DNA of 64,000 bases, from the NCBI GenBank assembly GCA_027563935.2, contig CM050451.1, positions 29,899,565 to 29,963,564 on the forward strand, read 5' to 3'. Position 1 is the stretch's first letter. Every line of letters begins with the position of its first letter. Shown here piece by piece: positions 1 through 10,713 of this stretch. The position numbers and the translations under genes are program-made. Origin of the DNA: Costus lasius. Its lineage: Eukaryota; Streptophyta; Magnoliopsida; Zingiberales; Costaceae. The notes under the pieces are model-generated. The model had not been told where the DNA came from, ran no database searches, and saw only the letters and a program-made list of their open reading frames with translations.

Positions 1-583
1 AACACAAACCTAAACTTTTTGTTTCACCCAAACAGCCCAACAACTAAGTGTTTACTAGTTACTAAATCTAAATCCATAATTCTCCTTTATGCCGATTGAA
101 AGTTCTCCTCCTCTGTCGTTCCCATCGCCTCCACCGCTCCACGAGTTCTCCCCGTCATTCCTGTCACCGGCCATCTCTCGGTCTTGCCGAGTTCATTCAT
201 TCATTCATGCACTCGACACCGCTCAACTCAACGCCGATTCGACACTGACATGAACCACCACCACTCGATGTCGATCAACTAAACACTACCTCCACTCGAC
301 ACCAATGGCCGATCAACTCGACATTGCATGCACTTGAGCCACCTGCACTTGAGTTGTCTCCACTCGACGCTGCCTCCATCCACTCGACGCTACCTCCATC
401 TACTCGACGTTGCTCTACTCGAGTAGCACTCTGCTTGACGCAGCTCTAACATACATCGTGCCTCCACTCGACAAAATCAACGCAGTTGATAAAATTATCA
501 AATTAATTTTTTTTTTATTATTTTAGTTAGTCTTGCTTTGAAAGACAAACTCAAATTTAATTTTATTTCATTCTAGATTGAAT
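1..583. other. Non-coding lead-in to hAT relic, CTCGAC micro-repeats
   Basis: No coding sequence is visible. Between about 180 and 470 the short phrase CACTCGACGCTGCCTCCA and near copies recur, giving a degenerate short tandem pattern. It lies directly upstream of the hAT transposase relic and may be the 5' untranslated or subterminal part of that transposon. No terminal inverted repeat or target duplication could be identified, so this is only an inference. Confidence 0.3.
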
Positions 584-2266
584 ATGGATAATATGGAAAA
601 CTCTTGTAACAACGAGCCAATTGAACCTAATGATAAGTTAAAAATATGGACACTAAAGAAGAAAAAGAGGAGACAGCCAAAGCTAAGGGAAAGCAAAAAA
701 GAAAACACATGTCAATTATGTGGCAATACCAGAACCAGCCGAAAAAATAATTAATGGAAAATCACGTTGTAAGTGCAAAAAATGTGGCTCTTTGTTTTTA
801 TCTGATAGTAAATATGGGACTGGTAACTTAAAGCGGCATATTGACACTTGTGTGAGGAAATATACAAAGGATATTGGTCAACTTATTTTTAGCCTTCATT
901 CAGTTATGAGAAAAGCAACATTTGATCTTATACATTTCGTGAGTTAGTTGTTAGTGCAATTGTAAAACATAATTTGTCATTATCATTTGTGGAATTTACT
1001 TGAATCATAGCATTATTTGCGTACTTAATCATAATTGTACTACTTTTACTCAAAGCATTATTTGCTTACTTGAATGTGCTAAGTTTTTAAATTTGGATGG
1101 AAAAAAGTGGTTAAGACAAGATGTACCTATTAGATGGAATTCTACATATCTCATACTTGAAAGTGCTATATATTTTAGAAGTGTACTATGTCACTTAGAG
1201 TTGAGTGATTCCAACTATAAAGATTGTCCATCATTGTTTAAATGAGAAAAAAATTCAAAAGATTATGAAGTTGTTAATTTTTTTTATGACATCACTTGTG
1301 TCTTTTCTAGAGTTAAATATCCAACTACAAATTTATTTTTTCCAACTATTTATACTATATGTGTAATATTGAAAGAGCATATAGATGGTATAGATGATTA
1401 TTTAAAAAAGATTGCTCTTCAGATGTTTGAAAAATTTGACATGTATTGGTCTTAAATTAATATGATATTAGCTACATCTGTCATATGAGATCCTCGATAT
1501 AAAATCCAGTTTTTTGATTGGCTTATAAGAAACTTTATGGATACAATTCAATTGAGTTCGGTGAAGTTTGAGATAGTTTATGCAATGAATATTACAAGAA
1601 CAATTCAACCACTTAAGCCATGTTGAGTTGCACTTAACCTGCATCCATTATTGTGGAAGGAGAATAATCAAATAAAGATAATGATTTACTATAGGTGATA
1701 GATAAGTGTTTATAGTTTATTTATATATATATATATTAACTAATTTTGATATGATGCAGGAATTTGATTTATTTAAAAGGGAAGAATTTGGTAATGATTC
1801 GTGCAAATCTCAACTTGAGCAATACTTGGATGAATCAAGACTTGATAAAAAGTTGGAAGTATATGCGCTTAGCTATTGGAAATTAAATGAACATTGTTTC
1901 CAATTCTTTTAGTGATGGCTCAAGTTATATTAACTATTTCTATTTATACTGTAGCATTAGAATCAACTTTTAGTTGTGCAGGACGAGTCCTTAATCAATA
2001 TCGGAGTTCATTAAAGTTAGAAATTATTGAAGCACTTATCTGCAACAAAGATTGGTTATTCGGAGAAGTAGGTAATGTACTTATTTTTATGTTTTTATTT
2101 AAGTTAGTATACTTTAACTTTTCCATTGTTTAGAATTTTGAATTACAAGTCGAGAAAAAAGTTATCATTGGATGAGCTTGCTGAAGGTATTATTCATTTG
2201 CATTCTAATATTAAAGAGAAAATAGATAGAACAGAAGTTGTAGCTTTGGATATAGCAAATTTTTAA
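584..2266 (+). pseudogene. Decayed hAT-superfamily transposase (BED finger to dimerisation domain)
   Basis: Relic of a DNA-transposon transposase, read in broken pieces on the plus strand. An ATG at 584 opens a basic Lys/Arg-rich N-terminus. Around 765-870 is a BED-type zinc finger (CKKCG, then NLKRHIDTC). Around 1105-1215 is the hAT segment DVPIRWNSTY. Around 1755-1905 is the acidic linker before the C-terminal domain (QLEQYLDE). At 1915-2085 is the hAT C-terminal dimerisation motif (ALESTFSCAGRVL, then ALICNKDWL). The pieces lie in different frames separated by stops, so no full protein can be made. Order and spacing match Ac/RICESLEEPER-like plant hAT transposases. Family call is strong; exact ends are not. 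Confidence 0.8.
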
Positions 2267-3478
2267 TATTACAATATATTTCTTTTCAAAAGAAACTAAT
2301 ATATGTTTAATTATTTTTTTCTTTAAGTTTGAAGATTTATACTAACTCTTTTTTTTTTTTTTGCTTATTAACACTTTTTGTATAGTTGGACAAAAAAGAA
2401 GAATACAAATTTTGCTCTTTTGATATGTGTATATTTACTTGTGACACTATGAATAGCGAGGAAACTAAAAGTTTAAAAGGCTCTGCTCATTTTGGTTGAC
2501 AGTGTATATTTTGAAGAAAGATCTGAAGCTAGTAGTTGATGATATATTAATAGTTTGATATTTATGATATGATGATACATTGATAATTTGATACTTGTGA
2601 TATTTTTGAAATTTAAATGGAAAATAATGTATATAGTATGGTTTTTTTTTGTGATGGTACTTGTGATTTGGTTATAATCAGGCCGTGTAAGGTCAAATAG
2701 ATCGGGTTAATAAATGACTCAATTACTAAATATGTTATTCGAAACGTATTAGTATTCGGGTTAATACATGACCTATGTAATAAAAGGGTTATTTGGGTCG
2801 TGTCGGGTTAATCTGATTAATCTCGAGTCGTGTTTGGGTTACACATTTTGACCCAATTAATTAAATAGTCCATATTTGGGTTGGCTTAATCGGATCACGG
2901 GTCATAGTTAGCATGACTCGTTTATAACCTATTGACCCGAATTATCATGTCTACTTTTAATTGCTTTTAAAATTTGAAAGCCTTCTTAAAAATATATTTT
3001 TAAACTCACCTTTATTTAAATGAGCGATATTGGTTATGTCGCGTTGAGGTATGACAAGATAAAGTTGAGTTGAATTAAATATAAGATGGCTCATAATTGA
3101 ATTTATTAAATTTTTAATAGTTATATGGATGATTTTTTTTAAATATGAATGCGTGTAACATTTAAAATAATAAAGAAATATAATTGAATTTTAAAATTTA
3201 TCAAGATTCGATTAATCAAAAGATGAAAATAGTTATATTTGGGTTTCAACTCAACAAAAAAAATATAAAGAACAAACAACCTTAAAAATTATAAATTAAC
3301 AATGCATACCAATACTAGTATATAAAAAAGATTAGATTGACACAAATAATATAAAATTTCTTTACTTTTATAAACTCAAAAAATCCTAATATCTAATATA
3401 ACCAAGCATTGAATACTATACCAAACCTATAGGATGAGATAAAACTTGAGCTTCTCATCCTAAAAATTAGTAGATTTA
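2267..3478. other. AT-rich intergenic DNA with hAT-like subterminal motifs
   Basis: No gene seen. Positions 2680-2960 are rich in GGGTCGTGTCGGGTTA-type phrases and their complements (AACCTATTGACCCGAATT), which are typical of subterminal regions of plant hAT elements. This may be the 3' terminus belonging to the transposase relic upstream. No clean inverted terminal repeat pair or 8-bp duplication could be assigned. The remainder (2960-3478) is A/T-rich and featureless. Confidence 0.4.
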
Positions 3479-3899
3479 GGATCTGTTTGGCCCCACTGTG
3501 AATAGCTTTATAAATGTGCTAAACTGTGCTGTACTATACTGTGCTGCACTGTCAAAATTTATAAGATGTTTGGTTAATAACTTTTTAACCACTGTCAAAA
3601 TCTAAAATAATAAATAAATATATTTTTTTAAATTATTTAAAATAATAATATATTTTATTTTTCTTTTGTGTTCAAATTTTAAATTATTTAAAATAATAAT
3701 ACCTAAAATTTTAAATAAAATTATGTAAATTACTTTTTTGGAGAAGTAGAAGCTGTAAAAGCATCAAATTGTAGCTTTCACAACTTCTGTTTTTTTGCTG
3801 TTTTTTTCTGCTTCTGCTTTCAATTACCAAATAGTTTTCTAACTGTTTTTTACTTAAAAGCTAATTATAATCAGCTTCAAAGCGGGGCCAAACAGGCCC
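3479..3899. mobile_element. Tourist/PIF-Harbinger-like MITE (421 bp)
   Basis: The left end reads GGATCTGTTTGGCCCC, and the right end, reverse-complemented, reads GGGCCTGTTTGGCCCC. These terminal inverted repeats differ at about two positions. Both ends abut the trinucleotide TTA (3476-3478 and 3900-3902), the target duplication typical of PIF/Harbinger elements. The interior is AT-rich with no coding capacity, so it is a non-autonomous MITE. It lies just downstream of the receptor-kinase pseudogene. Confidence 0.75.
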
Positions 3900-4089
3900 T
3901 TAGTACAAACAAATCCAACTATGATCAAACCAAACATAAAGATAAGCAGATAATACTACTCTACCGATGATCCTGGTATCTCTGAATCTACAAGGACATC
4001 GAAACAAGAACAAAATGGTCTCCTATAAGCAACACAAGCTACAACGTGCTTAGAGCATGACAAGGGGAATGATCACATGCTCACCTCCT

Positions 4090-5006
4090 TCAACGGCCAT
4101 CTGCCGACGTGAAAGACTTTGATTCCGTTTGGTATAGCTTCTGTTTTTAACTTTTGCTGGTTGAAGAAATATTGGTTGAAAAGCTGCTAGCTGGAGAAGC
4201 AAGGAAGGTATTTGGATGCACAGCTTATGGTTAGATTATTTTATTTATAATAAATATTTTTTTATTAAAAAAATTACTAAGATAAAATTTATACGATTAA
4301 ATTTGTAGTTAACTATAATTAAAATATTTATTAAAAATATTATGAGTTATATTATTAAAAAATTATTATTATATATAAAGATTATTAAGCATAAATAGAT
4401 GGGGGCCAGAAAAGCAGCTAATTTGTGGGTTAAAAAAAAAAATCTGAAGAATCAAATACCTCAGCTTCTTTCTGCTGATTGTAAAACTATAAACAGACTT
4501 AGAAACTATACCAAGTAGGATCTCCGCAAATCCGGTAGGCCGGCCAGGGATGCTTCCTTTGCTATCGCCGAGGCTGGCTAAACCATATTCTGTATTACCG
4601 TCAGCAGCTTGCCACCGCTTTACCATCTGAACAAGTGATTGATCAAAATCAATACCTAAATATTCCTCATTCACATCCTGCGCCGGAATCCACTTGTCAA
4701 CGAGAGGCGCAAGCACATTCACTGCATGCCCCATCTCAGGCCGCTGTTCGGGCTCTCGAGCGGCACAGTGGCCAGCGAGGTCAGCAATGATGGCAGCACT
4801 CTCCAAGGTCTCGTCCGTGACAGCAATCGCTGGGTCGATTATGCTCATCAGCTTGTCCTTGCTGATCTTCATGCGAATGAACCAGGATGCCAAGTAATGG
4901 CTTTCTTCAGGCCTTTCCTCATCCAGAGAAATCATGCCAGTCAAGAGCTCCATCAGCACCACCCCGAAACTGAAGACATCAGCTTTTGTTGTAATTTTCC
5001 CGGTCA
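4090..5006 (-). pseudogene. TMK-like receptor kinase, last exon (kinase C-lobe and tail), split by a MITE
   Basis: Second coding exon of the split receptor kinase. It starts at 5006 after an AG acceptor and completes the phrase PEYAVTGK across the intron. It continues with KADVFSFGVVLMELLTG, the WF..K helix, AAREPEQRPEMGHAVNVLAPLV and the TMK tail ending GRPTGFAE (codon GAG at 4522-4524). A MITE then interrupts the gene. The conserved TMK C-terminus SFTSADGR and a TGA stop lie on the far side (4090-4116) in the expected register. If the MITE is read through instead, about 45 unrelated residues are added. The family is plasma-membrane LRR kinases linked to auxin signalling. Identification as TMK-type is strong; the gene is not functional. 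Confidence 0.88.
4120..4521. mobile_element. MITE inserted in receptor-kinase coding sequence
   Basis: Non-autonomous element of about 402 bp. Its ends are inverted repeats around GTTTGGTATAGCTTCT and CTTGGTATAGTTTCT. The interior is very similar to the element at 40837-41261, including the AT-rich core and the GAGCATAA-type segment near the right end. Flanks are CTT (4117-4119) and CTC (4522-4524), consistent with a 3-bp target duplication carrying one change. Removing it joins GFAE to SFTSADGR in frame, so the boundaries are supported by the host gene. Confidence 0.75.
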
Positions 5007-5713
5007 CTGTACCGTACAAGATTTAGACATTAAATTAAAAATTTTCAAGATGTTAACTACAATACTATATTCAATTAATCTATTGATAAGTAGGTTATTC
5101 TTAATTTTCAAGGTTAGCTCGAATAGATATTGCCTTATAATGTCCTCAACAGAACAATGCAAGTTTGTACAACAATGAGCAAAATGAAACAAATTTGCAA
5201 GAGTTGGCGTTTGGGTAATTCCTAATCCCACAAGATAGTCAATTGCCATCCATTATATCAGTGTGATAGATAATCAATTGCTATCCATAATACAGAAATT
5301 GGGTGAATAAAGATCTAACACTAATCTCATAGGAACAGGACATAGAATATCAATTACAAGACAGAAAATTTACACATTCAATCACTATATTACAGGAAAG
5401 ACATAAAAACACTTGAGAAAGAGCTTATAGATGTATATTGTGTTTTTTTTCATTAAATGAAGAAAAAACCTACACAATTTGAATACTTAACGTACATCCT
5501 AATTCAAGCTGTGTGAAGAACAATTCATATCTTCTAAAAGAACTTCTTTGTCTACGAACCGCAGTTATCATGCCATCTTTGATTGCAAGAACAAAAATTA
5601 TTAACGATGAAGCACAAATTAACTTACAACTTAAATTCAAATAAGCATACAACCAAAAAAAGAAACTAACATAAGTAGACCTGAAGATTATGTTTGAAAG
5701 TTTAGGCATTTAC
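5007..5713 (-). other. Intron of TMK-like pseudogene (707 bp, GT-AG)
   Basis: On the minus strand the donor is GCTG|GTAAAT (GT at 5713-5712) and the acceptor is TACAG|TGACC (AG at 5008-5007). Splicing joins GCT-G with TG-ACC to give Ala-Val-Thr, restoring the conserved PEYAVTGK of the activation-segment end. The intron contains no recognisable gene. TMK genes are known to have a single intron in the kinase region, which agrees. Confidence 0.88.
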
Positions 5714-6328
5714 CAGCATATTCTGGGGTCAAGTATCCAAATGTCCCAGCAAGTTTGGTTGCAGGGGATTGTTTCCCATTTGGTGCAAGTTTCACCAATG
5801 CAAAATCAGAGATTTTTGCTCGAAAATCATCTCCTAATAGTATATTTGAGGACTTAAGATCTCTATGGATGAAGGACTGGTGAGCCAAATTATGAAGATA
5901 CTCCAATCCACGAGCAACATCCAGTGCAATATTCAGCCTTCTCTTCCATGACAAAGGCTCCAACCCCAACTGCTTCCATTTGAAAAGATGTTTGCTCAAA
6001 GCTCCTTGACGCATGTATTCATATACTAGAAGCTTCTCATTGTATTCTGCAGAGTAACCAAGTATAGAAACCAAATTACGGTGCCGGACCTTTGAAAGAA
6101 GAACAATCTCAGAATGGAATTCCTCCAACACTTTGTCACTTAAAATAGCACAATCCATTCTCCTAACTGCTATGATTGTCCCGTCATGCAACACGCCCTT
6201 GTAGACCACACCAAATCCACCCCGACCAAGCACATTCTCAGGGGCAAAGTCTCTTGTTGCATTCTGAAGAACTTGGACTGATATCATCAAGTTTCCTGAC
6301 GCTGTGGCGTTGGTATTACTATTGTTAT
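5714..6328 (-). pseudogene. TMK-like receptor kinase, kinase N-lobe and catalytic loop (3' part of exon 1)
   Basis: Continues the receptor-kinase gene after the Copia-1 insertion. It reads an Asn-rich juxtamembrane segment (NNNNSNTNA), [18 protein letters not shown], the glycine loop [11 protein letters not shown], the catalytic loop IHRDLKSSN and the activation segment up to PEYA. Three catalytic signatures are altered. The VAIK-type lysine is Arg (AVRRM, codon AGG at 6164-6162), DFG is DFA (about 5807-5799), and APE is TPE. The product, even if made, would be expected to be catalytically weak or dead. The frame runs on past 6328 into Copia-1 and E2 sequence, but those residues are transposon-derived. 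Confidence 0.9.
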
Positions 6329-6649
6329 TGTTAGTGTTAATGCCCTGCAGACTAATGTATGGATTTGGTCCGGCATTGTTTGCATGTACTATAAAATTGA
6401 TATAATCAATTGTTGGACCTATTATTCCGCCCGGAAATAAAAAGGGTATTGCCGAAAGTAGACTCAATGCAAACGAAACAGAGAGTAGACTGCATCTGTA
6501 AATGAGCTGTTCAAAGCTTGCTGTGCTTATAAAAGTAAAACAGTAACATCCAATTTTGATGTAATCTGATACCAAAATAGCCAGACAAGAATTATTTGTT
6601 TGCTGCATCAATTCTAAATTCTGGCAATAGTTTGTGGTGATTGAAATCA

Positions 6650-7787
6650 TAGATTAAGCAATACAATCTATCAATACAGCTGCTGCAGAGTTTTCAGAAA
6701 TTCAGATGTAGATTAATAGCGCTCCAACCAAAGTATACAATGTTTACCTATTATCGCAAGTGTACGTCATGTCAAAACTAGTCCAATCAAGTATATAAGC
6801 GATACTCTACAACAGAGATCAAATGCTGCAGCGACGAGTAATGTAAAAAAAAAAAAAAAAAAAAAAACAGATGAGGCTGCAAACTAATTCGTCACTTAGA
6901 CGATCAAGCTGTAAACTAAGAGAGGACGGTTGGCCATAATCACCGGCGAAAGGAAGTCTGACCGCCAACGAAATTAAAAAGAGAGAACACTTCAAAAGTA
7001 TGGTGGCAGCTGGTAACGGATTAACAGCTAACAAACAAGGAAGCAATCATGGTCGAGAGGGAAACACATAAAGAGAAATGAGTAAATCGCTAGCAGCATT
7101 CAGTCTGGCCATTAATATCATTTAGTTCAGCCATCATGCAGCCTCTCCATTCTAAAAGAGAAAAGGAGATCTCACTTAATTGTTTAGGTGAAGTCAACAT
7201 TTATTTTGACTAGGTCAATAACAGCCAAACGACAACAATTGCAAAAAAAAGCAAAAAGGGACAGGGCCTGGCACCACCTGCATGCATCCAGAAAATAAAA
7301 AAAAAAGAGAAAAAAAAAATAAAATCGCAATAGCCAGCAACCAAAAAGGATAAAAAGAAACAACACAACCTGACAAGGGAAGAGAGTAAGGCCGACAAGG
7401 AAGGAAGATGAAAAGGTAGTCGGGCCAGTCTGATATAAAAAAAACAGCAAAGCGCGAATAAAACAAAGAAGACAGCTGTTGAAGGGATCTTCGGATGAGA
7501 GGCTGGAGGGTTTATAAAAGGGGAGAAGGAAGCAAAAAAGGGGGGAGCGACGAGGACAACAAGGAGGAGAAAGGAGAAACACCAAAGTGCTGCTTAGGTA
7601 ATGAAAGGAAGTTCTCTCCCTCTTTCATTTACGTAGGCTTCATGGATGCACTAAGCATCCTGGCTCACGATGAACACACATATGCACTACGCATTATACC
7701 TAATTTTCTCTTAAAAACCTCAATGATGCTTCAAGCACTCTGGTATTGTATCTGAGAGGTAGTGATAGGAGGGGGGTGGAGAGCAGA
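6650..7787. other. Gene-free part of E2 (purine-rich)
   Basis: No gene. Holds an A-tract (6845-6866) and, from 7245 to 7787, strongly purine-biased plus-strand sequence. Open frames on the minus strand here are low-complexity Phe/Leu/Ser-rich by-products of that composition. Confidence 0.5.
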
Positions 7788-10684
7788 TGTAACATCCCGT
7801 TATCTTAACCCCAAACAAGCAACACAATTCATGAAAGAAACAGGATGTTAACATACAAGATCGATACATATGCTAGGTAAAACCCCGTTCAGGAAACCCG
7901 ATCTGAAAATTTCGAAAATCCATACATATAAATCTCCAGGTAAACACAATTTCATAAAGGTACCTGCCACCACGCATTCCTTGCACTAGACATATGCAAG
8001 GCAACAGTTATATCAAATCCGTATCAAATCCATAAAATCCATAAAGGTACCTGCCACCAGGCAATACTTGCACTAGACATATGCAAGTTACAGGTATATC
8101 AAAACCGATTACAAAGAATACACCACAAACCGAATTTCAAAACAAATCACAAAATCGATTTTTATAAACTCATACCAAACACCGAAACCAGGCTGAAGCC
8201 CGCGGTGACACAAAAATCAAACTCATTAAACAGCCACAATCTGACATCACAAGTTCACATAGTTCACATGGTTCACATAGCTCATATCATTCATATAGTT
8301 CGGCCACAACCGGCCCCAAATAATTAAGCACAAAAGTTCTTAAACAGCAAACTAGCGATATCCACGCCAATGCTAATTCAAGAAATGCGCCCCTGCTCTA
8401 TGCCTGAAAATAGTGAGGGGTGAGCTACACAGCCCAGTGAGTGGATAGTCTAAATCGACCATCCATAACATACACTCAAAAATATAGACAGATTATTTTA
8501 AAAATCTTTAACAGGAACATTATGTCAATATATAACAACATAAAGAAAACAGAAGTCATATAAACAGTCAGATGTACACACCAACATATAACAAACTCAG
8601 TTTTATACTCTAAACCAACTCAGATGTACACACCAACACTTAATTAACCTAGTTGTCCAGCATATTCAGTAGTGACCATTATGGTCTAACCCGGCTTTGG
8701 CCTAAGCACTGGGAGACTGCAAAATTTCATGCAACATATAAACATGGACAGTGAGTAGAATCAAGAAGTGGCCCCCGCCAGGTCACGACGTGGCACTTTG
8801 CTCTAAAACACCCCATAACACATCGATGGATAGTGTGTAGATTCAAGAGGTGGCCCCCGCCGGGTCACGACGTGGCACTTTGCTCTACGACACCCCATAT
8901 CACAAAAAGAGTGATGACATCAAGAGGTGGCCCCTGTCCGACCAAGACATGGCACTTTGCGTCAAAACCCGTTCTCCCAAAAGGTTCCTACTGGACAACA
9001 GACACATCTTATATCTTATTTCACAACGGTGGACTTCTAAGTGTCAACTAGACTCTAGGATAGTCATCACAATAATTATATCGGGCAGGCTGAACATCAA
9101 CCCCCATCACAATAATCATAACAGGTAGGCTGAACATCAACCCCCTCACATGTCACAATACAGGGCTGAAATCTCAAACCCTTAACATATTACACATACT
9201 ATCCCCTTGAGTACACAGTCACACTTAGCCTTAGTCTTACCCATCACATAACACATAATATTCTAAATTCCCATAACCACATAATATTCCAAAAATCACA
9301 AATCACATAATATTCAAAAACCACATAAACTTCATGAAAATCACATTGTAGTGTAGTCCTTAGGTTTCATGCTGATTAGTTCAGTCTAACCTTGCTATGT
9401 TATCACCCAATTCCTCAAACAAGGATACATGCTACACTCATAAAGAACCATAAAATTAAAACAAGCATCCATAAACTCAACATAAAATATAAAACATGTA
9501 TTCTTACAAATTACCACATGTAAACATGTTAACTACAATTATAAAGATTTCGGTTCCCAAACATGTTATCAAGATTTCAGTTTAACTTCAACTAACAAGA
9601 TTTCGGTTTTCATACATATTGTCAAGATTTCGGTTTAACTACAATTAACAAGATTTTCATGCTACAAAAATAATCATTGATTTAATGTTACCAAAATTCC
9701 CTATAAAATACTTAGTTAACAAGAATTTCATACTCAAAATTCAATGATTTAATGCTACCAAAATTCCCTATAAAAATATCTTAAATTTCATACAAATTTT
9801 CGGTTAAACAATCATCAAGATTTCGGTTTTCATAATTAAATCAAAGTTTCGGTTTTCACAACATAAAGATACATCTTAATTCGGTTTTTAGCATGATAAA
9901 ATTTCCAACTTAAATTAAACCTTAGTTAACAAGGAGTCTTGAGTTTTCATGATAAATATACCATTGCAACTTTCGGTTTATAACAAAGAGAAGTCTTGAG
10001 TTTTCGGTTTTTAACATGGTAAACTAAACTTTCTAATCAATCTAATGCATCAATTAACATAACTAAATTGCTAGAAATCGATTAAGACACCCCACTCACC
10101 TCTTAACCGAGAACACTAAGGTGAAAATCCTCCACAACAATTCGCCTAAAGCCTTGAAATTCCACCAATGTCGCCACCAAGGGAAGAGGAACGTCACCAA
10201 CACCAAGACGCCAGCCAAAGGAAGAAAGGAATTTTCGCCTCCAAGCCTCCAAGAATCGCCCCAAGCCTTCAAGCCGTCGCCCAAGATTTTCCTCCAAGCC
10301 AAAATTTCGCCAAAAACTCTACCCTAACCGAAATTACTAACTCAAAATTTCGGTTTTTGAATTCTAAACCCGCTAACCAATTAATTGTCAAATAGTTCGA
10401 ATTTTAAAAACCCAATTAGTGCAAACCCAATAACCCATGGTTTAAGTGAAAATCCACTAAGAATTTAAGTTAACATCCAATTAATTAATTCACTTAAATG
10501 CAAATCCAATAAGGATTTAATTAATATCCAATAAAGTCTAATTAATTAACCAATAAGGTCTAATTAATTAACTTAAAATTAACAACCAAAAATCTCTAAT
10601 TTAATTAACTATAAATTAACAACCAATACATAAATTAACAATCAAAATAATGCTTACCAGGACTTAAGATCCTTGGATCTTACA
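7788..10684 (-). repeat. Chromovirus 3' LTR
   Basis: 2897 bp, nearly identical to 21399-24295. It carries three tandem ~85-bp units at 8762-8990 built around GTGGCCCC and ACGTGGCACTTTGC. From about 9540 to 10370 it has many scattered copies of AAGATTTCGGTTT. Short frames found identically in both LTRs (for example 8833-9128) are non-coding. Terminates with TGTAACATC at 7788 on the plus strand. Confidence 0.95.
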
Positions 10685-10699
10685 TCCCTCCCTCCTTAT
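10685..10699 (-). other. Chromovirus polypurine tract
   Basis: In element sense, ATAAGGAGGGAGGGA immediately precedes the 3' LTR. It is the expected primer for plus-strand DNA synthesis. Confidence 0.8.
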
Positions 10700-10713
10700 A
10701 AAGCTTTAGTCCT

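Noticed and set aside
6411..6650. N-terminal 100 residues of the kinase frame as a genuine signal/TM region
   Set aside because: They are encoded by E2 and Copia-1 LTR sequence on the wrong side of the insertion; the real ectodomain is at 36744-38491.
7184..7585. Minus-strand frames rich in Phe/Leu, membrane-like
   Set aside because: Translation of a purine-rich tract; three overlapping frames look alike, so composition rather than coding explains them.
8833..9128. Frames duplicated at 22444-22739
   Set aside because: Identical in both chromovirus LTRs and made of the three ~85-bp units; non-coding.
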